NCBI RefSeq assembly: GCF_015565955.1
Contig: NZ_CP064760.1
Span: 2,170,001-2,234,000 of the forward strand
Direction of reading: 5' to 3'
Source of the DNA: Microbacterium schleiferi
GTDB taxonomy: Bacteria; Actinomycetota; Actinomycetes; Actinomycetales; Microbacteriaceae
Length of the DNA stretch: 64,000 bases
In this document: one piece after another, positions 1 to 9,034 of the stretch
Numbering within the stretch: position 1 is the stretch's first letter
Layout: every line of letters starts with the position of its first letter
Program-made: the position numbers and the translations under genes
Notes under the pieces: model-generated
What the model was told of the DNA's origin: nothing
The model's database searches: none
Seen by the model: the letters and a program-made list of their open reading frames with translations, nothing else

Positions 1-329
1 CCCGGCCCGAGTCCCAGAAGCAGCGGCAGCAGGGCCACGAGTTCCTTCGAGCCGATCGTCGGGAGCACGCTGTCGACCGTGAGACCGGGAACCCCGCGTC
101 GGCGCGCATACCAGTCGACGATCGCCTCGCGCAGCGCGACCGTCCCCACGGTCTGCGGGTACGCATGAGCGTCAGTCGCAGCCGCAAGCGCCCGAGCGAT
201 CACGTCCGGGGTCGGATCGACCGGCGAACCGATCGAGAGATCAACGATCCCATCCGGGTGCGAGCGCGCCTGCGCGGCGTAGGGCGCCATCGCGTCCCAC
301 GGGTAATCGGCCAGATCGGCGACGCCCAT
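1..329 (-). CDS. dapC: Succinyldiaminopimelate transaminase DapC, N-terminal part
   Basis: The first 109 residues of a PLP-dependent class I/II aminotransferase; the rest lies beyond the left edge. The ATG is at 329. Near the N-terminus 'LSIGSPVDPTP' is followed by 'YPQTVGTVALREAI', typical of the actinobacterial DapC that aminates N-succinyl-2-amino-6-oxopimelate in the lysine/diaminopimelate pathway. The gene follows fdxA on the same strand with a 15-base gap, a neighbourhood conserved in actinobacteria. The assignment rests on the N-terminus and context; the catalytic lysine is not in the window. Confidence 0.8.
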   Translation of the reverse strand, partial: MGVADLADYPWDAMAPYAAQARSHPDGIVDLSIGSPVDPTPDVIARALAAATDAHAYPQTVGTVALREAIVDWYARRRGVPGLTVDSVLPTIGSKELVALLPLLLGLGP

Positions 330-344
330 CGGTCGAAACCCGGG

Positions 345-665
345 TCAGTGGTTCTGCGGGGGCAGTTCGGCGATGACCGGGTGGTCCTTGGGGATCACAC
401 CCACCTTGGCCGCTCCACCGGGCGAACCGAGGTCATCGAAGAACTCGACGTTCGCCTTGTAGTAGTCCTGCCATTCCTCGGGCAGGTCGTCTTCGTAGTA
501 GATCGCCTCGACGGGGCATACGGGTTCGCAGGCGCCGCAGTCGACGCACTCATCCGGGTGGATGTAGAGGCTGCGCTCCCCCTCATAGATGCAGTCGACG
601 GGGCACTCGTCGATGCAGGCACGATCCTTGACATCGACGCACGGAAGGGCGATCACATACGTCAC
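345..665 (-). CDS. fdxA: 7Fe-8S ferredoxin FdxA
   Basis: A 106-residue low-potential ferredoxin, a soluble electron carrier. The N-terminal half carries the cysteines of the [3Fe-4S]/[4Fe-4S] pair: C9, then 'CIDECPVDC', then 'CVDCGACEPVC'. This spacing marks the mycobacterial FdxA type with a C-terminal extension ending in PPQNH. The GTG at 665 is chosen because the protein then begins VTYVIALPC, the usual family start; the open frame extends further upstream without family similarity. A TAGACT hexamer 7 nt before this GTG fits a leaderless transcript. The gene lies directly upstream of dapC. Confidence 0.92.
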   Translation of the reverse strand: MTYVIALPCVDVKDRACIDECPVDCIYEGERSLYIHPDECVDCGACEPVCPVEAIYYEDDLPEEWQDYYKANVEFFDDLGSPGGAAKVGVIPKDHPVIAELPPQNH

Positions 666-672
666 GAGAGCA

Positions 673-678
673 AGTCTA
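673..678 (-). promoter_or_regulatory. -10 element for leaderless fdxA
   Basis: TAGACT on the minus strand ends 7 nt before the fdxA GTG, which would place the transcription start at or next to the start codon. Its first three bases are also the TAG stop codon of the upstream membrane-protein gene. Confidence 0.5.
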
Positions 679-1059
679 GTCGGCTGTCCGGACGGCCCGG
701 CCGCGATCGACACGCTCTGGCCACGCGACCACGAACGCCGTAACGGCGGGAAGCCACAGCGTCCAGACGACCCCCAGGATCGACTGCGGCACGATCACCG
801 AACCGCCGGCCCCGGTGCCCGACAGGACGATCGCGACACCCATCGCACCCAGACCCGTGGCAAGGGCCGCCCACCGGTCGGCGGTGAGCGCGCGCACCGC
901 GATGATGACCGCTCCCGCGGCGACCATGGCCAGCACGAGGCCCACCGGAAGACCGAACACGCGGTACGCGTGACTGACGGTGCCCGCGGCGCCGTAGATC
1001 ACCCCGACGACCAGCGCGACCACCCACCCGGCAAGGCGAAGAAACGAGAAGCGCGGCAC
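676..1059 (-). CDS. Small integral membrane protein, DUF6113-like
   Basis: A protein of about 127 residues with four predicted hydrophobic segments (for example 'GWVVALVVGVIYGAAG' and 'GLVLAMVAAGAVIIAV') and no catalytic motif. Length, topology and position beside fdxA/dapC match a small membrane family (DUF6113) found in Microbacteriaceae; I name the family from memory of its pattern and cannot confirm it. The GTG at 1059 is chosen because the hydrophobic core starts soon after it and TACAGT lies 6 nt upstream. The longer open frame upstream overlaps azlD and is not coding-like. Function unknown. Confidence 0.7.
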   Translation of the reverse strand: MPRFSFLRLAGWVVALVVGVIYGAAGTVSHAYRVFGLPVGLVLAMVAAGAVIIAVRALTADRWAALATGLGAMGVAIVLSGTGAGGSVIVPQSILGVVWTLWLPAVTAFVVAWPERVDRGRAVRTAD

Positions 1060-1065
1060 CGCATC

Positions 1066-1071
1066 ACTGTA
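1066..1071 (-). promoter_or_regulatory. -10 element for leaderless membrane-protein gene
   Basis: TACAGT on the minus strand lies 6 nt before the GTG at 1059. This spacing recurs throughout the window and supports this start. Confidence 0.45.
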
Positions 1072-1094
1072 TCGCGGCGCCTCTGTGCGAAACC

Positions 1095-1409
1095 TCACAC
1101 CGCCAGGCCCCACCACCGGAGCGCCGCCGCGACCGCGGCTGCCGCCACCACGACGACGAGGAACGGCGCACGAAGCAGCAGGAGGCCCGCCGCCACGAGG
1201 ATCGCGGGAACCCGTGCATCCACGACGATCTCCTGCCCGAGCCCGAACGTCTGCACGGCGACGAGCGCGGCGAGCAGGGCGACGGTGAGCAGATCGGCGA
1301 TGCGCGCGGGTCGAGGCGCCTCGAGCAGGCGAGGGGGAACGAGATACCCCGTCACCTTGAGAGCCAGGCAGATGACGGATGCCAGCGCGATAGCGCTCCA
1401 GAGGGTCAT
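1095..1409 (-). CDS. azlD: AzlD family branched-chain amino acid exporter subunit
   Basis: A 104-residue, highly hydrophobic protein with three to four membrane segments and the conserved 'LKVTGYLVPPRLLE' region near residue 20, typical of AzlD. AzlD forms a two-component exporter in the cytoplasmic membrane with AzlC; known members export branched-chain amino acids or analogues such as azaleucine. Its ATG overlaps the azlC stop codon by four bases, so the two are translationally coupled. The exact substrate cannot be read from sequence. Confidence 0.85.
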   Translation of the reverse strand: MTLWSAIALASVICLALKVTGYLVPPRLLEAPRPARIADLLTVALLAALVAVQTFGLGQEIVVDARVPAILVAAGLLLLRAPFLVVVVAAAAVAAALRWWGLAV

Positions 1410-2230
1410 GGCAGCCCCTCCCGCTCGGGAAGATCATCGGGTTCGTCGAGGCCATCGGATCCGAGACTGCTGTCGACGCCGGGGCCACCCGCGGGCCCTG
1501 CGCCGCCCTTCGCCGCGCCGCCTCCCCAGTCGGCCCACCCGACGACGATTGCGACGAGGGCGGCGATGAGCACCGGAAGACCCGGCATGAGAGACGGCGT
1601 CAGCACTGTCGCGACCACCGCCGCCGCGATGCCGACGACGATCGGCTGTCTCCCGCGCAGGCGCGGCCACAACAGGGCGAGAAAGGCTGCAGCGGCCGCG
1701 GCATCCAGCCCGTACGCGCGCGGGTCGCCGAGCACATCACCCAGCAGCGCACCGGCGAGGGTCGAGAGGTTCCAGCCGAGGTAGATGCCGATGCCGGTGA
1801 CCCAGAAACCGACGGTTCGGGCCCGGGGTGTGCCCTGCGCCAGGGCGACGGCCGTGGATTCGTCGATCGTGAACTGCGGCGCCGCGATGCGTGTGAACCG
1901 TCCCGGCGGCAACAGCGTCGACATCCGGATGCCGTAGGCGATGTTTCGCGCGCCCAGCAGGGCAGCCGAGGCAACGGCTGCGGGGATGGCAGCCAGCCCT
2001 CCGGCAGAGATGACGCCGACGAAGGCGAACTGCGATCCGCCCGTGAACATCACGAGGCTGAGGACACACGTCTGCCACACGTCGAGACCCGCCGCGACCG
2101 ACAGTGCGCCGAACGACACGCCGTAGGCGCTCGTGGCCAGCGCGACGCCGACGCCTTGGCGCCATGCGCCGCGCGCGGCGTCCATTCCGCCCTGTTCCGA
2201 CGGCTCCTCACCGTGCCGCATGCTCGCCAT
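1406..2230 (-). CDS. azlC: AzlC family branched-chain amino acid exporter, large subunit
   Basis: A 274-residue membrane protein and partner of AzlD. Family hallmarks are 'FTGGSQFAFVG' (residues 62-72), 'ARNIAYG' (94-100) and the following FTIDESTAVA stretch. About five to six membrane segments are followed by a hydrophilic Gly/Pro/Asp-rich tail from about residue 235 that is unusual in length. An ATG three codons inside could be the true start. The role as a branched-chain amino acid exporter is a family inference. Confidence 0.88.
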   Translation of the reverse strand: MASMRHGEEPSEQGGMDAARGAWRQGVGVALATSAYGVSFGALSVAAGLDVWQTCVLSLVMFTGGSQFAFVGVISAGGLAAIPAAVASAALLGARNIAYGIRMSTLLPPGRFTRIAAPQFTIDESTAVALAQGTPRARTVGFWVTGIGIYLGWNLSTLAGALLGDVLGDPRAYGLDAAAAAAFLALLWPRLRGRQPIVVGIAAAVVATVLTPSLMPGLPVLIAALVAIVVGWADWGGGAAKGGAGPAGGPGVDSSLGSDGLDEPDDLPEREGLP

Positions 2231-2283
2231 CCTCGCAGTCCGCGAGCCTTTTCTGCTGTCAGTGGCGCGTCCCCGCGCCGCCG

Positions 2284-2289
2284 TAGGCT
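2284..2289 (+). promoter_or_regulatory. -10 element for leaderless serine hydrolase gene
   Basis: TAGGCT lies 6 nt before the ATG at 2296. The spacer GGGGGA could instead act as a ribosome binding site, but it is too close to the ATG to be efficient. Confidence 0.45.
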
Positions 2290-2295
2290 GGGGGA

Positions 2296-3426
2296 ATGAC
2301 CCGCCGAACCCGACGCCGCGGGCGCTCGCTCGCGGGAGCCACCCGCATCACTGCTGTCAGCGCCACCACGGCCACGCTCGTCGCCGCACTCCTCTCGGGG
2401 TGCAGCCCCACGCCGCCGGCAGCGCCGCTCGGCGAGGCGTTCGCTGCGGCGCTGGATGCGGCCTCCGTCCCCGGCGGGGCGATCGCGGTGCGTCGGGATG
2501 GAGTAACCACGGTCTATCCGGCCGGGGTCGCCGATGCCGATGGCACGCCCGTCACGGAGGAAACCCTGTTCGGTTACCGCTCTGTCACCAAGTCGTTCGT
2601 CGCGACGGTGATCCTGCAGCTCGCCGATGACGGCATCCTCGACCTCGATGCCACAGCGCCTGCCGCGGGGACGGGGATCGAAACCACCGCGACGATCGAT
2701 GAGCTGGCAACGATGACCTCGGGTGTCCCCAGCTACTCGACGCAGGCAGGGCTTGTCGACCTCCTGGTCGAGGACTGGACGCGCAGCTGGACCGACACGA
2801 CCCTGTACGGGTTGACTGCCGGCCTCCCCGAGGAGTTCCCGCCCGGGACCAGCTACGAGTACTCGAACACCAACACGGTCCTGCTCGGGCAGATCATCGA
2901 CACAGCGTCGGGCCAGAGCTGGCCTGAAGCCGTCCGCACGGGAATCCTGGAACCACTCGAACTGAACTCCGTGATCTATCCCGGCAACGCCCTGCCCCCC
3001 GAGGATGCCGCGACGCCGTTCCAGGTGGATGCTGACGGCACCGTGGAAGAACTTCCCACGGTCCGCGCGAGTGCGTTCTCGGCAGCCGGCGGCCTGTTCG
3101 GCACGGCCGGCGACCTGGCGGGATGGGCCGAGGCGCTGGGGACGGGTTCGCTCGTGTCAGACTCGGCACAGGAACGTCGGGTGTCGGAGTGGCACGACAC
3201 GGCCCCTGATCCGGCGAGCCCGTATTACGACGAGTACGGCTTCGGCATCGGCCGGATCGGCAAGTGGATCGGCCACACGGGCAACGGTCTCGGCTACCAG
3301 GCCCTCGCGATGTACCACCCGGAATCCGCGACGGCGGTGGCGATCGTGGTCAACGCCACCGGACCAGACCCCGATCTGCCGGCGCATCTGTTCGAGCAGT
3401 TGCAGGAGCTGATCCTCGCGGACTGA
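2296..3426 (+). CDS. Lipoprotein serine hydrolase (class C beta-lactamase / DD-peptidase fold)
   Basis: 376 residues. An Arg-rich N-terminus and hydrophobic stretch end in a lipobox (LLSGC, Cys36), so it is probably a lipoprotein on the outer face of the membrane. The penicillin-binding-type motifs are in order: S96-V-T-K99 (nucleophile and base), Y189-S-N191, and H327-T-G329 in place of the KTG triad. This fits a serine hydrolase of the Beta-lactamase (PF00144) family, such as a D-alanyl-D-alanine carboxypeptidase or esterase. The substrate is unknown. It is monocistronic and converges on typA with an 18-base gap. Confidence 0.88.
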   Translation: MTRRTRRRGRSLAGATRITAVSATTATLVAALLSGCSPTPPAAPLGEAFAAALDAASVPGGAIAVRRDGVTTVYPAGVADADGTPVTEETLFGYRSVTKSFVATVILQLADDGILDLDATAPAAGTGIETTATIDELATMTSGVPSYSTQAGLVDLLVEDWTRSWTDTTLYGLTAGLPEEFPPGTSYEYSNTNTVLLGQIIDTASGQSWPEAVRTGILEPLELNSVIYPGNALPPEDAATPFQVDADGTVEELPTVRASAFSAAGGLFGTAGDLAGWAEALGTGSLVSDSAQERRVSEWHDTAPDPASPYYDEYGFGIGRIGKWIGHTGNGLGYQALAMYHPESATAVAIVVNATGPDPDLPAHLFEQLQELILAD

Positions 3427-3444
3427 TCCCTCCCGGGATTGCGA

Positions 3445-5355
3445 TCAGGCGTTGGCGTCCTGGCGCTTCAGGCGCGATGCGGCACGGCCACGTTCGGTCG
3501 CGTCCAGGACGACCTTGCGGATGCGCACCTTCTCGGGCGTCACCTCGACGCACTCGTCTTCGCGCGCGAACTCCAGGCTCTCCTCCAGCGACAGCAAGCG
3601 CGGCGGAGTCATCGACTCGAACGTGTCGGCCGTGGAGGAGCGCATGTTCGTGAGCTTCTTCTCCTTGGTGATGTTCACGTCCATGTCATCACTGCGCGAG
3701 TTCTCACCGATGACCATGCCCTCGTAGACCTCTTCCGTGGGCTGCACGAAAAAGCTCATGCGCTCCTGGAGCGCGATGATCGCGAAGGGGGTCACGACGC
3801 CGGAGCGATCAGCGACGATCGACCCGTTCTGGCGCGTCACGATCTGACCCGCCCACGGCTCGTAGCCGTGCGAGATCGCGTTGGCGATACCCGTGCCACG
3901 GGTCGTCGTGAGGAATTCGGTGCGGAAGCCGATGAGCCCGCGGGAGGGCACGACGAACTCCATGCGAACCCAGCCGGTGCCGTGGTTGGTCATGTTGTCC
4001 ATGCGCCCCTTGCGGGCGGCGAGCAGCTGCGTGATGGCCCCGAGGTACTCCTCGGGCGCGTCGATCGTCAGATGCTCAAAGGGCTCGTAGGTCTTCCCAT
4101 CGATCTTCTTGGTGACCACCTGAGGCTTGCCGACGGTCAGCTCGAAGCCTTCGCGCCGCATGTTCTCGACGAGGATCGCCAGCGCCAGCTCGCCGCGGCC
4201 CTGCACCTCCCAGGCATCCGGCTTGCCGATGTCAACGACCTTCAACGAGACGTTACCGATCAGCTCGCGATCCAGCCGGTCCTTGACCATACGGGCGGTG
4301 AGCTTGTGACCCTTGACCTTGCCGACCAGCGGAGAGGTGTTGGTGCCGATCGTCATCGAGATGGCGGGGTCATCGACCGTGATCGCCGGCAGCGGGCGCA
4401 CATCTTCGGGGTCGGCGATCGTCTCGCCGATCGTGATGTTCTCGATGCCCGCGATCGCAACGATGTCGCCGGGGCCGGCGGACTCCGCCGGATAGCGCTC
4501 CAGCGCACGGGTCTTCAGCAACTCGGTGATGCGCGCGCTGGTGTGCGAACCGTCGTGGCGCACCCACGCGACAGTCTGACCCTTCTTGAGGGTGCCATTG
4601 AACACGCGCAGCAGCGCGAGGCGGCCGAGGAAGGGGCTGGAGTCGAGGTTCGTCACCCAGGCCTGCAGCGGCGCCTCATCGTCGTAAGACGGCGCCGGAA
4701 CGTGCTCGAGGATCGCCTCGAAGAGCGGCTCGAGATCGTCGTTGTCGGGAAGGGAGCCATCGGCAGGGCGGTTGCGGGATGCCGCTCCCGCGCGCCCACT
4801 CGCGTAGACGACGGGGACATCCAGAAGTGCGTCCACGTCGAGATCGGGCACGTCGTCGACCATGTCGGAGGCAAGGCCCAACAGCAGGTCGTGGCTCTCC
4901 TCCTCGACGTCAGCGATGCGGGCGTCCGGACGGTCGGTCTTGTTCACGAGAAGGATGACGGGAAGCTTCGCCTCCAGGGCCTTACGCAGCACGAAACGCG
5001 TCTGGGGCAGCGGACCCTCCGAGGCATCCACCAGCAGCACGACACCGTCGACCATCGACAGGCCGCGCTCAACCTCGCCACCGAAGTCGGCGTGACCCGG
5101 GGTGTCGATCACGTTGATCGTCACGGGGACCTCGGTGTGAACACCGTTGTAGGTGATCGCGGTGTTCTTCGCGAGGATCGTGATGCCCTTTTCCCGCTCG
5201 AGGTCGTTCGAGTCCATCGCGCGCTCTTCGACGTGCGCGTGCTCACCGAACGAGCCGGTCTGTCGCAGCATCGCGTCCACGAGCGTTGTCTTGCCGTGGT
5301 CAACGTGCGCAACGATCGCGACGTTTCGGAGGTCCGAACGGAGGGCATGCGCCAT
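3445..5355 (-). CDS. typA: Translational GTPase TypA/BipA
   Basis: 636 residues, normal for the family. The P-loop AHVDHGKT (16-23), DTPGHADF and NKTD define the G domain. EF-G-like domains II, III and V follow, with a BipA-specific C-terminus around 'SRSDDMDVNITKEKKLTN'. TypA is a ribosome-associated GTPase involved in 50S assembly and stress adaptation. The ATG at 5355 is preceded by an AAGGA-type ribosome binding site. The 661-codon open frame on the opposite strand is a shadow produced by GC-rich codon structure. Confidence 0.97.
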   Translation of the reverse strand: MAHALRSDLRNVAIVAHVDHGKTTLVDAMLRQTGSFGEHAHVEERAMDSNDLEREKGITILAKNTAITYNGVHTEVPVTINVIDTPGHADFGGEVERGLSMVDGVVLLVDASEGPLPQTRFVLRKALEAKLPVILLVNKTDRPDARIADVEEESHDLLLGLASDMVDDVPDLDVDALLDVPVVYASGRAGAASRNRPADGSLPDNDDLEPLFEAILEHVPAPSYDDEAPLQAWVTNLDSSPFLGRLALLRVFNGTLKKGQTVAWVRHDGSHTSARITELLKTRALERYPAESAGPGDIVAIAGIENITIGETIADPEDVRPLPAITVDDPAISMTIGTNTSPLVGKVKGHKLTARMVKDRLDRELIGNVSLKVVDIGKPDAWEVQGRGELALAILVENMRREGFELTVGKPQVVTKKIDGKTYEPFEHLTIDAPEEYLGAITQLLAARKGRMDNMTNHGTGWVRMEFVVPSRGLIGFRTEFLTTTRGTGIANAISHGYEPWAGQIVTRQNGSIVADRSGVVTPFAIIALQERMSFFVQPTEEVYEGMVIGENSRSDDMDVNITKEKKLTNMRSSTADTFESMTPPRLLSLEESLEFAREDECVEVTPEKVRIRKVVLDATERGRAASRLKRQDANA

Positions 5356-5453
5356 GAGGGAATCCTTGCGGGTGGGGAGGCGGCCGGGATGCCGGCGCCC
5401 TCCAGGATATCTCAGGAGCGCTGAGGCACCGCTGAACGGTGGTCGCGAGCGCC

Positions 5454-7193
5454 TTACGCGGACTTCTGCTCTGCCAGGAGAGCGGCCCGAGCCTCGCGAC
5501 GTTCGCGCTGCTCGGCCGGGTCAGGGACCGGCACTGCCGCGATGAGTCGCTTGGTGTAGTCATCCTGCGGGTTGCGCAGAATCTGCTCCTTCGACCCCTG
5601 CTCGACGATGCGTCCGTGCTGCATGACGGCAATGCGGTCAGCCAGCAGGTCCACGACCGCGAGGTCGTGAGTGACGAACAGCGTCGCGAACTGCTTCTCC
5701 TTCTGGATCGCCTGCAGCAGTTCGAGCACACGCGCCTGCACCGACACATCCAGGGCGCTGGTGGGCTCGTCGGCCACGAGCACCGTGGGGTCCAGCGCCA
5801 GGGCGCGCGCGATACCGATGCGCTGACGCTGCCCACCCGAGAGCTCATGCGGGTACCGGTTGCGGAAATCGCGCGGCAACTCGACCAGATCGAGCAGATC
5901 CTCGACGCGCTGCGAGATCTCCTTCCGGTCGCGGCCCGCCAGTTCGAGGGGCTCACCGATCGACTCACCGACCGGCCAGCGCGGGTTCAGCGAGGACCCG
6001 GGATCCTGGAACACGATTCCGAGCTTTCGGCGCACCGCCCGCAGCTCCTTGGGGTTCACGCCGACCATGTCCTGACCGGCAACGCGCAAGGATCCCTCGG
6101 CGATCGGCACCAGTCCAACGATCGCGCGGGCGATCGTTGTCTTGCCCGACCCCGACTCCCCCACCAGACCCAGCACCTCGCCCGGCTGGATCGACAGGGT
6201 CGCATCCGAGACCGCGCGGAAGGCGGGGACGCGGCCGCGCTTGGGGTATTCGATCGAGACGTTCTCGAGCCGCAGAGCCGCGGTCGAGTCGTCGCGTCGC
6301 GTCTCCTCCTCGGCCCGCGCTTCCCCGAGGCCAAGGTGGGGCACGGATGCCATGAGCGCGCGCGTATACGGATGCTCGGCCTCACCGAAGACCTGCGTTG
6401 CAGGCCCGTATTCAACGACGTCCCCGTCTTTCATCACCATGACGTCATCGGCCATGTCAGCAACCACGCCCATGTCGTGGGTGATGAGGATGATGGCTGA
6501 GTCGAGCTTCGTGTGGAGGTTACGCAGCAGATCGAGGATCTCGGCCTGCACCGTCACATCGAGCGCGGTCGTCGGCTCGTCGGCGACGAGCACACGGGGC
6601 TCCAGCGAGATCGACTGCGCGATCATGGCGCGCTGGCGCTGCCCACCCGAGAGCTGGTGGGGGTAGGAGTCGAAGGCCTTCAGCGGATCCGGCATCTCGA
6701 CCAGACGGAGCAGCTCGAGCGAGCGCTCCTTGGCCTGCTTGCGCGTCATTCCGGGACGGTGGGTCATCAGCGCTTCCGAGATCTGGAAGCCGATGGTGTA
6801 GACGGGATTCAGGGCCGTCATGGGCTCCTGGAAGATCGCGGCGATGCCCTCGCCACGTACCTTCCGCAGAGCCTCGGGGCGCGCACCGAGAATCTCCTTG
6901 CCGGCGAGCTTCGCACTCCCGTGGACCCGGGCGTTCTTGGGCAGCAGACCCATGATGGCCATGCTGCTGGTGCTCTTTCCGGAGCCCGACTCACCGACGA
7001 TCGCGAGGACCTTGCCGGGCATGAGGTCGTAGCTGACGTGCTTGGCAGCGGCGACCCAGCTACCGCCGACGAAGAACTCGACACCCAGGTTCGATACCGA
7101 CAGTGCGGGGCCTGCCGTTGACGTCGCGGCGGTCTGCGCGGCCCGTTCCTTGCGTCCCAGGCGTCCGCCCGTGCGCGGCTGATCAGAAGTCAT
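5454..7193 (-). CDS. Dipeptide/oligopeptide ABC transporter, fused double ATPase
   Basis: 579 residues carrying two complete ABC ATPase domains: Walker A GESGSGKS (67-74) and GESGSGKT (345-352), with signature LSGGQRQR at 181-188 and 451-458. Each half carries the C-terminal oligopeptide-transporter region ('HPYTRALMASVP' and its equivalent near the end), so it equals DppD and DppF joined in one chain. It energises uptake through the two permeases encoded upstream. It is probably the last gene of the transporter cluster, although a gene on the other strand (7223-7837) separates it from the permease genes. Confidence 0.93.
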   Translation of the reverse strand: MTSDQPRTGGRLGRKERAAQTAATSTAGPALSVSNLGVEFFVGGSWVAAAKHVSYDLMPGKVLAIVGESGSGKSTSSMAIMGLLPKNARVHGSAKLAGKEILGARPEALRKVRGEGIAAIFQEPMTALNPVYTIGFQISEALMTHRPGMTRKQAKERSLELLRLVEMPDPLKAFDSYPHQLSGGQRQRAMIAQSISLEPRVLVADEPTTALDVTVQAEILDLLRNLHTKLDSAIILITHDMGVVADMADDVMVMKDGDVVEYGPATQVFGEAEHPYTRALMASVPHLGLGEARAEEETRRDDSTAALRLENVSIEYPKRGRVPAFRAVSDATLSIQPGEVLGLVGESGSGKTTIARAIVGLVPIAEGSLRVAGQDMVGVNPKELRAVRRKLGIVFQDPGSSLNPRWPVGESIGEPLELAGRDRKEISQRVEDLLDLVELPRDFRNRYPHELSGGQRQRIGIARALALDPTVLVADEPTSALDVSVQARVLELLQAIQKEKQFATLFVTHDLAVVDLLADRIAVMQHGRIVEQGSKEQILRNPQDDYTKRLIAAVPVPDPAEQRERREARAALLAEQKSA

Positions 7194-7222
7194 CGTTCGT
7201 TCTCCCGTGTCAGGATGGGCGC

Positions 7223-7837
7223 ATGCCCGAACCGGTCACTCTTCGCCCGCGCGGCGGCATGATCATCGCCACGCTTGCCCTCGTGATCACGGCAGCGGCC
7301 CTCGTATTCATCGCCGTAGACGGCGGACTGCTCGACCTTGCCCGCTGGGCGTGGCCGGTCGTGTTGCTCGGCTGGGGCGCCTGGCTGCTGTACCTGCGCC
7401 CGTTCGTTCGCGTCTCCGAAGGCTTCGTCGAGGTGAGCAACATCGTTCGCACCTACCGCGTGCCGTGGAGCGACATCGACGCGATCGACTCCCGCTTCGC
7501 GCTCACGATCCGCACGCGCGGCGGCCGCCTCATCCGCGCCTGGGCAGCTCCCGCACCGGGAGCCCGACAGGCCCTGTCGACGCAGCGCGCCGATGTCGCG
7601 CATGCGCCCGGGGACGACGACACGCGTCGCCCGTCGGATGCCGAAGGCACCGCCTCCGGTGATGCCACCGGCCTCGTGCGCCGCGAACTCGACCGCCACC
7701 GCCGTGAAGACGTCGTGGCGCCGGGTGATGTGACCACGGTGGGCCAGACGGTCGTGACGTGGCATCCGCTGCTGATCGCGGGCACCGTTGCGCTCGCGGC
7801 CGCCGCGGTTGCGAGCCTCGTGCTGCCTCACGGCTGA
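7223..7837 (+). CDS. PH-domain membrane protein
   Basis: 204 residues. Two hydrophobic segments (about residues 13-35 and 37-52) are followed by a short bacterial PH-like domain, 'VRVSEGFVEVSNIVRTYRVPWSDI', typical of the bPH_6 group. A polar linker and a final membrane segment near the C-terminus follow. The ATG at 7223 is chosen because the longer frame upstream overlaps the ATPase gene and has no family similarity; AGGATGGG lies just upstream. Its 3' end overlaps the permease gene by 10 bases in convergent orientation. Function unknown. Confidence 0.8.
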   Translation: MPEPVTLRPRGGMIIATLALVITAAALVFIAVDGGLLDLARWAWPVVLLGWGAWLLYLRPFVRVSEGFVEVSNIVRTYRVPWSDIDAIDSRFALTIRTRGGRLIRAWAAPAPGARQALSTQRADVAHAPGDDDTRRPSDAEGTASGDATGLVRRELDRHRREDVVAPGDVTTVGQTVVTWHPLLIAGTVALAAAAVASLVLPHG

Positions 7838-9033
7838 TCATCCGATCTGTCGCCGCGATCTCGTCGGCGACCGGGAGGCCCAGACCCCTCGCCGAGGTCG
7901 GTGAATTCATCCATGTACGGGACATCGGAATCCGACGTCGGAGCCTCGACCATCGTGACCGCCTGCACCGACGGAATAGCCGCGACGGCACGGGATGCCT
8001 TGCGGCGACTCACCTTCGCCTGCTGACGCGGGTCGAAGGCGTCTCGCAGACCGTCACCGATGAAGTTGATGCACAGGGCGAGCAGGATGATGAACAGACC
8101 CGGCCACCAGAACAGCCACGGACGCGTCCGGAACGCCTCACGGTACGTGCTGATGATCTGGCCGAGGGAAACATCCGGGTACTGGATGCCGAAGCCCAGG
8201 AAGCTCAGGGCCGCCTCCGTCAGCACAGCGGCGCTCATCAGGAGCGTCGTGTTGACGATGATCACGCCGACGGCGTTCGGGAGGATGTGCCGGAAGATGA
8301 TCCGCGCGTTGCTCGCACCGGCGACCCGGGCTGCATCCACGAACTCGCGTTCTCGCAGCGACAAGAAATCACCGCGAACGAGGCGGGCAAGACCGGTCCA
8401 GCTCAGGATGCCGAGGAACAGTCCGAAGACGAACGCGTTGCCGCCGAACAGCTTCCCCATGATCGAACCGAGGACGATGATCGGGATGATGATGATGACG
8501 TCGGTAAACCGCATGATCAGCGAGTCCGACCAGCCGCGGAAGTAGCCCGACACCGCGCCGAGGCTCACACCGACGACCAGCGAAACCAGGCCGACGAGGA
8601 ACATGACGGTGATCGACTGCTGCGTACCGCGCATGACCTGCGCGAAAACGTCCTTACCCAGTGTGTCTTGACCGAACGGGTGCTCACCGAAGCTCAGGGG
8701 CCACAGGGATAGCGTCGGCTGCCCGCCGTTGACAACGGGGTAGGCGGTCCACCAGTTCAACGGCCACCAGCCGGGGATACGCCACCCGTTGATCGAGAGG
8801 ACCCCGGCGGCATTGGCCTCGAGGGCCCCGGTGCCTCCGATGACGGTCCCGACGGAGGTGAATGCCAGCAGGATGACGAGGACGAGGATGACCAGCGCGG
8901 TCATCGCCAGCTTGTGGCGGAAGAAGCGACGGCGCACGAGGGCGCCCTGGCTCATGCCCGCGACGGCCTTCTGTTCGATCGTCTGCTCGGAGCCCCGGTC
9001 CTGGGGCGCATCTGTGGGAAGCGAAGTCGCCAT
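7828..9033 (-). CDS. ABC transporter permease, DppC type
   Basis: 401 residues; a BPD_transp_1 permease with an N-terminal OppC-type segment ('RRFFRHKLAMTALVILVLVILL'). The family region QDTLGKDVFAQVMRGTQQSI and the EAA loop 'DAARVAGASNARIIFRHILP' contact the ATPase. Six membrane segments are likely. The protein is about 100 residues longer than typical DppC because of a periplasmic-side insertion after the first helix and a charged C-terminal tail. It starts one base after the stop of the partner permease, so the two are co-translated. Confidence 0.92.
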   Translation of the reverse strand: MATSLPTDAPQDRGSEQTIEQKAVAGMSQGALVRRRFFRHKLAMTALVILVLVILLAFTSVGTVIGGTGALEANAAGVLSINGWRIPGWWPLNWWTAYPVVNGGQPTLSLWPLSFGEHPFGQDTLGKDVFAQVMRGTQQSITVMFLVGLVSLVVGVSLGAVSGYFRGWSDSLIMRFTDVIIIIPIIVLGSIMGKLFGGNAFVFGLFLGILSWTGLARLVRGDFLSLREREFVDAARVAGASNARIIFRHILPNAVGVIIVNTTLLMSAAVLTEAALSFLGFGIQYPDVSLGQIISTYREAFRTRPWLFWWPGLFIILLALCINFIGDGLRDAFDPRQQAKVSRRKASRAVAAIPSVQAVTMVEAPTSDSDVPYMDEFTDLGEGSGPPGRRRDRGDRSDDQP

Positions 9034-9034
9034 G

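Noticed and set aside
3439..5424. 661-codon open frame antisense to typA
   Set aside because: It is a shadow of GC-rich codons; the sense strand encodes a complete, conserved TypA, and the antisense product has no recognisable domain.
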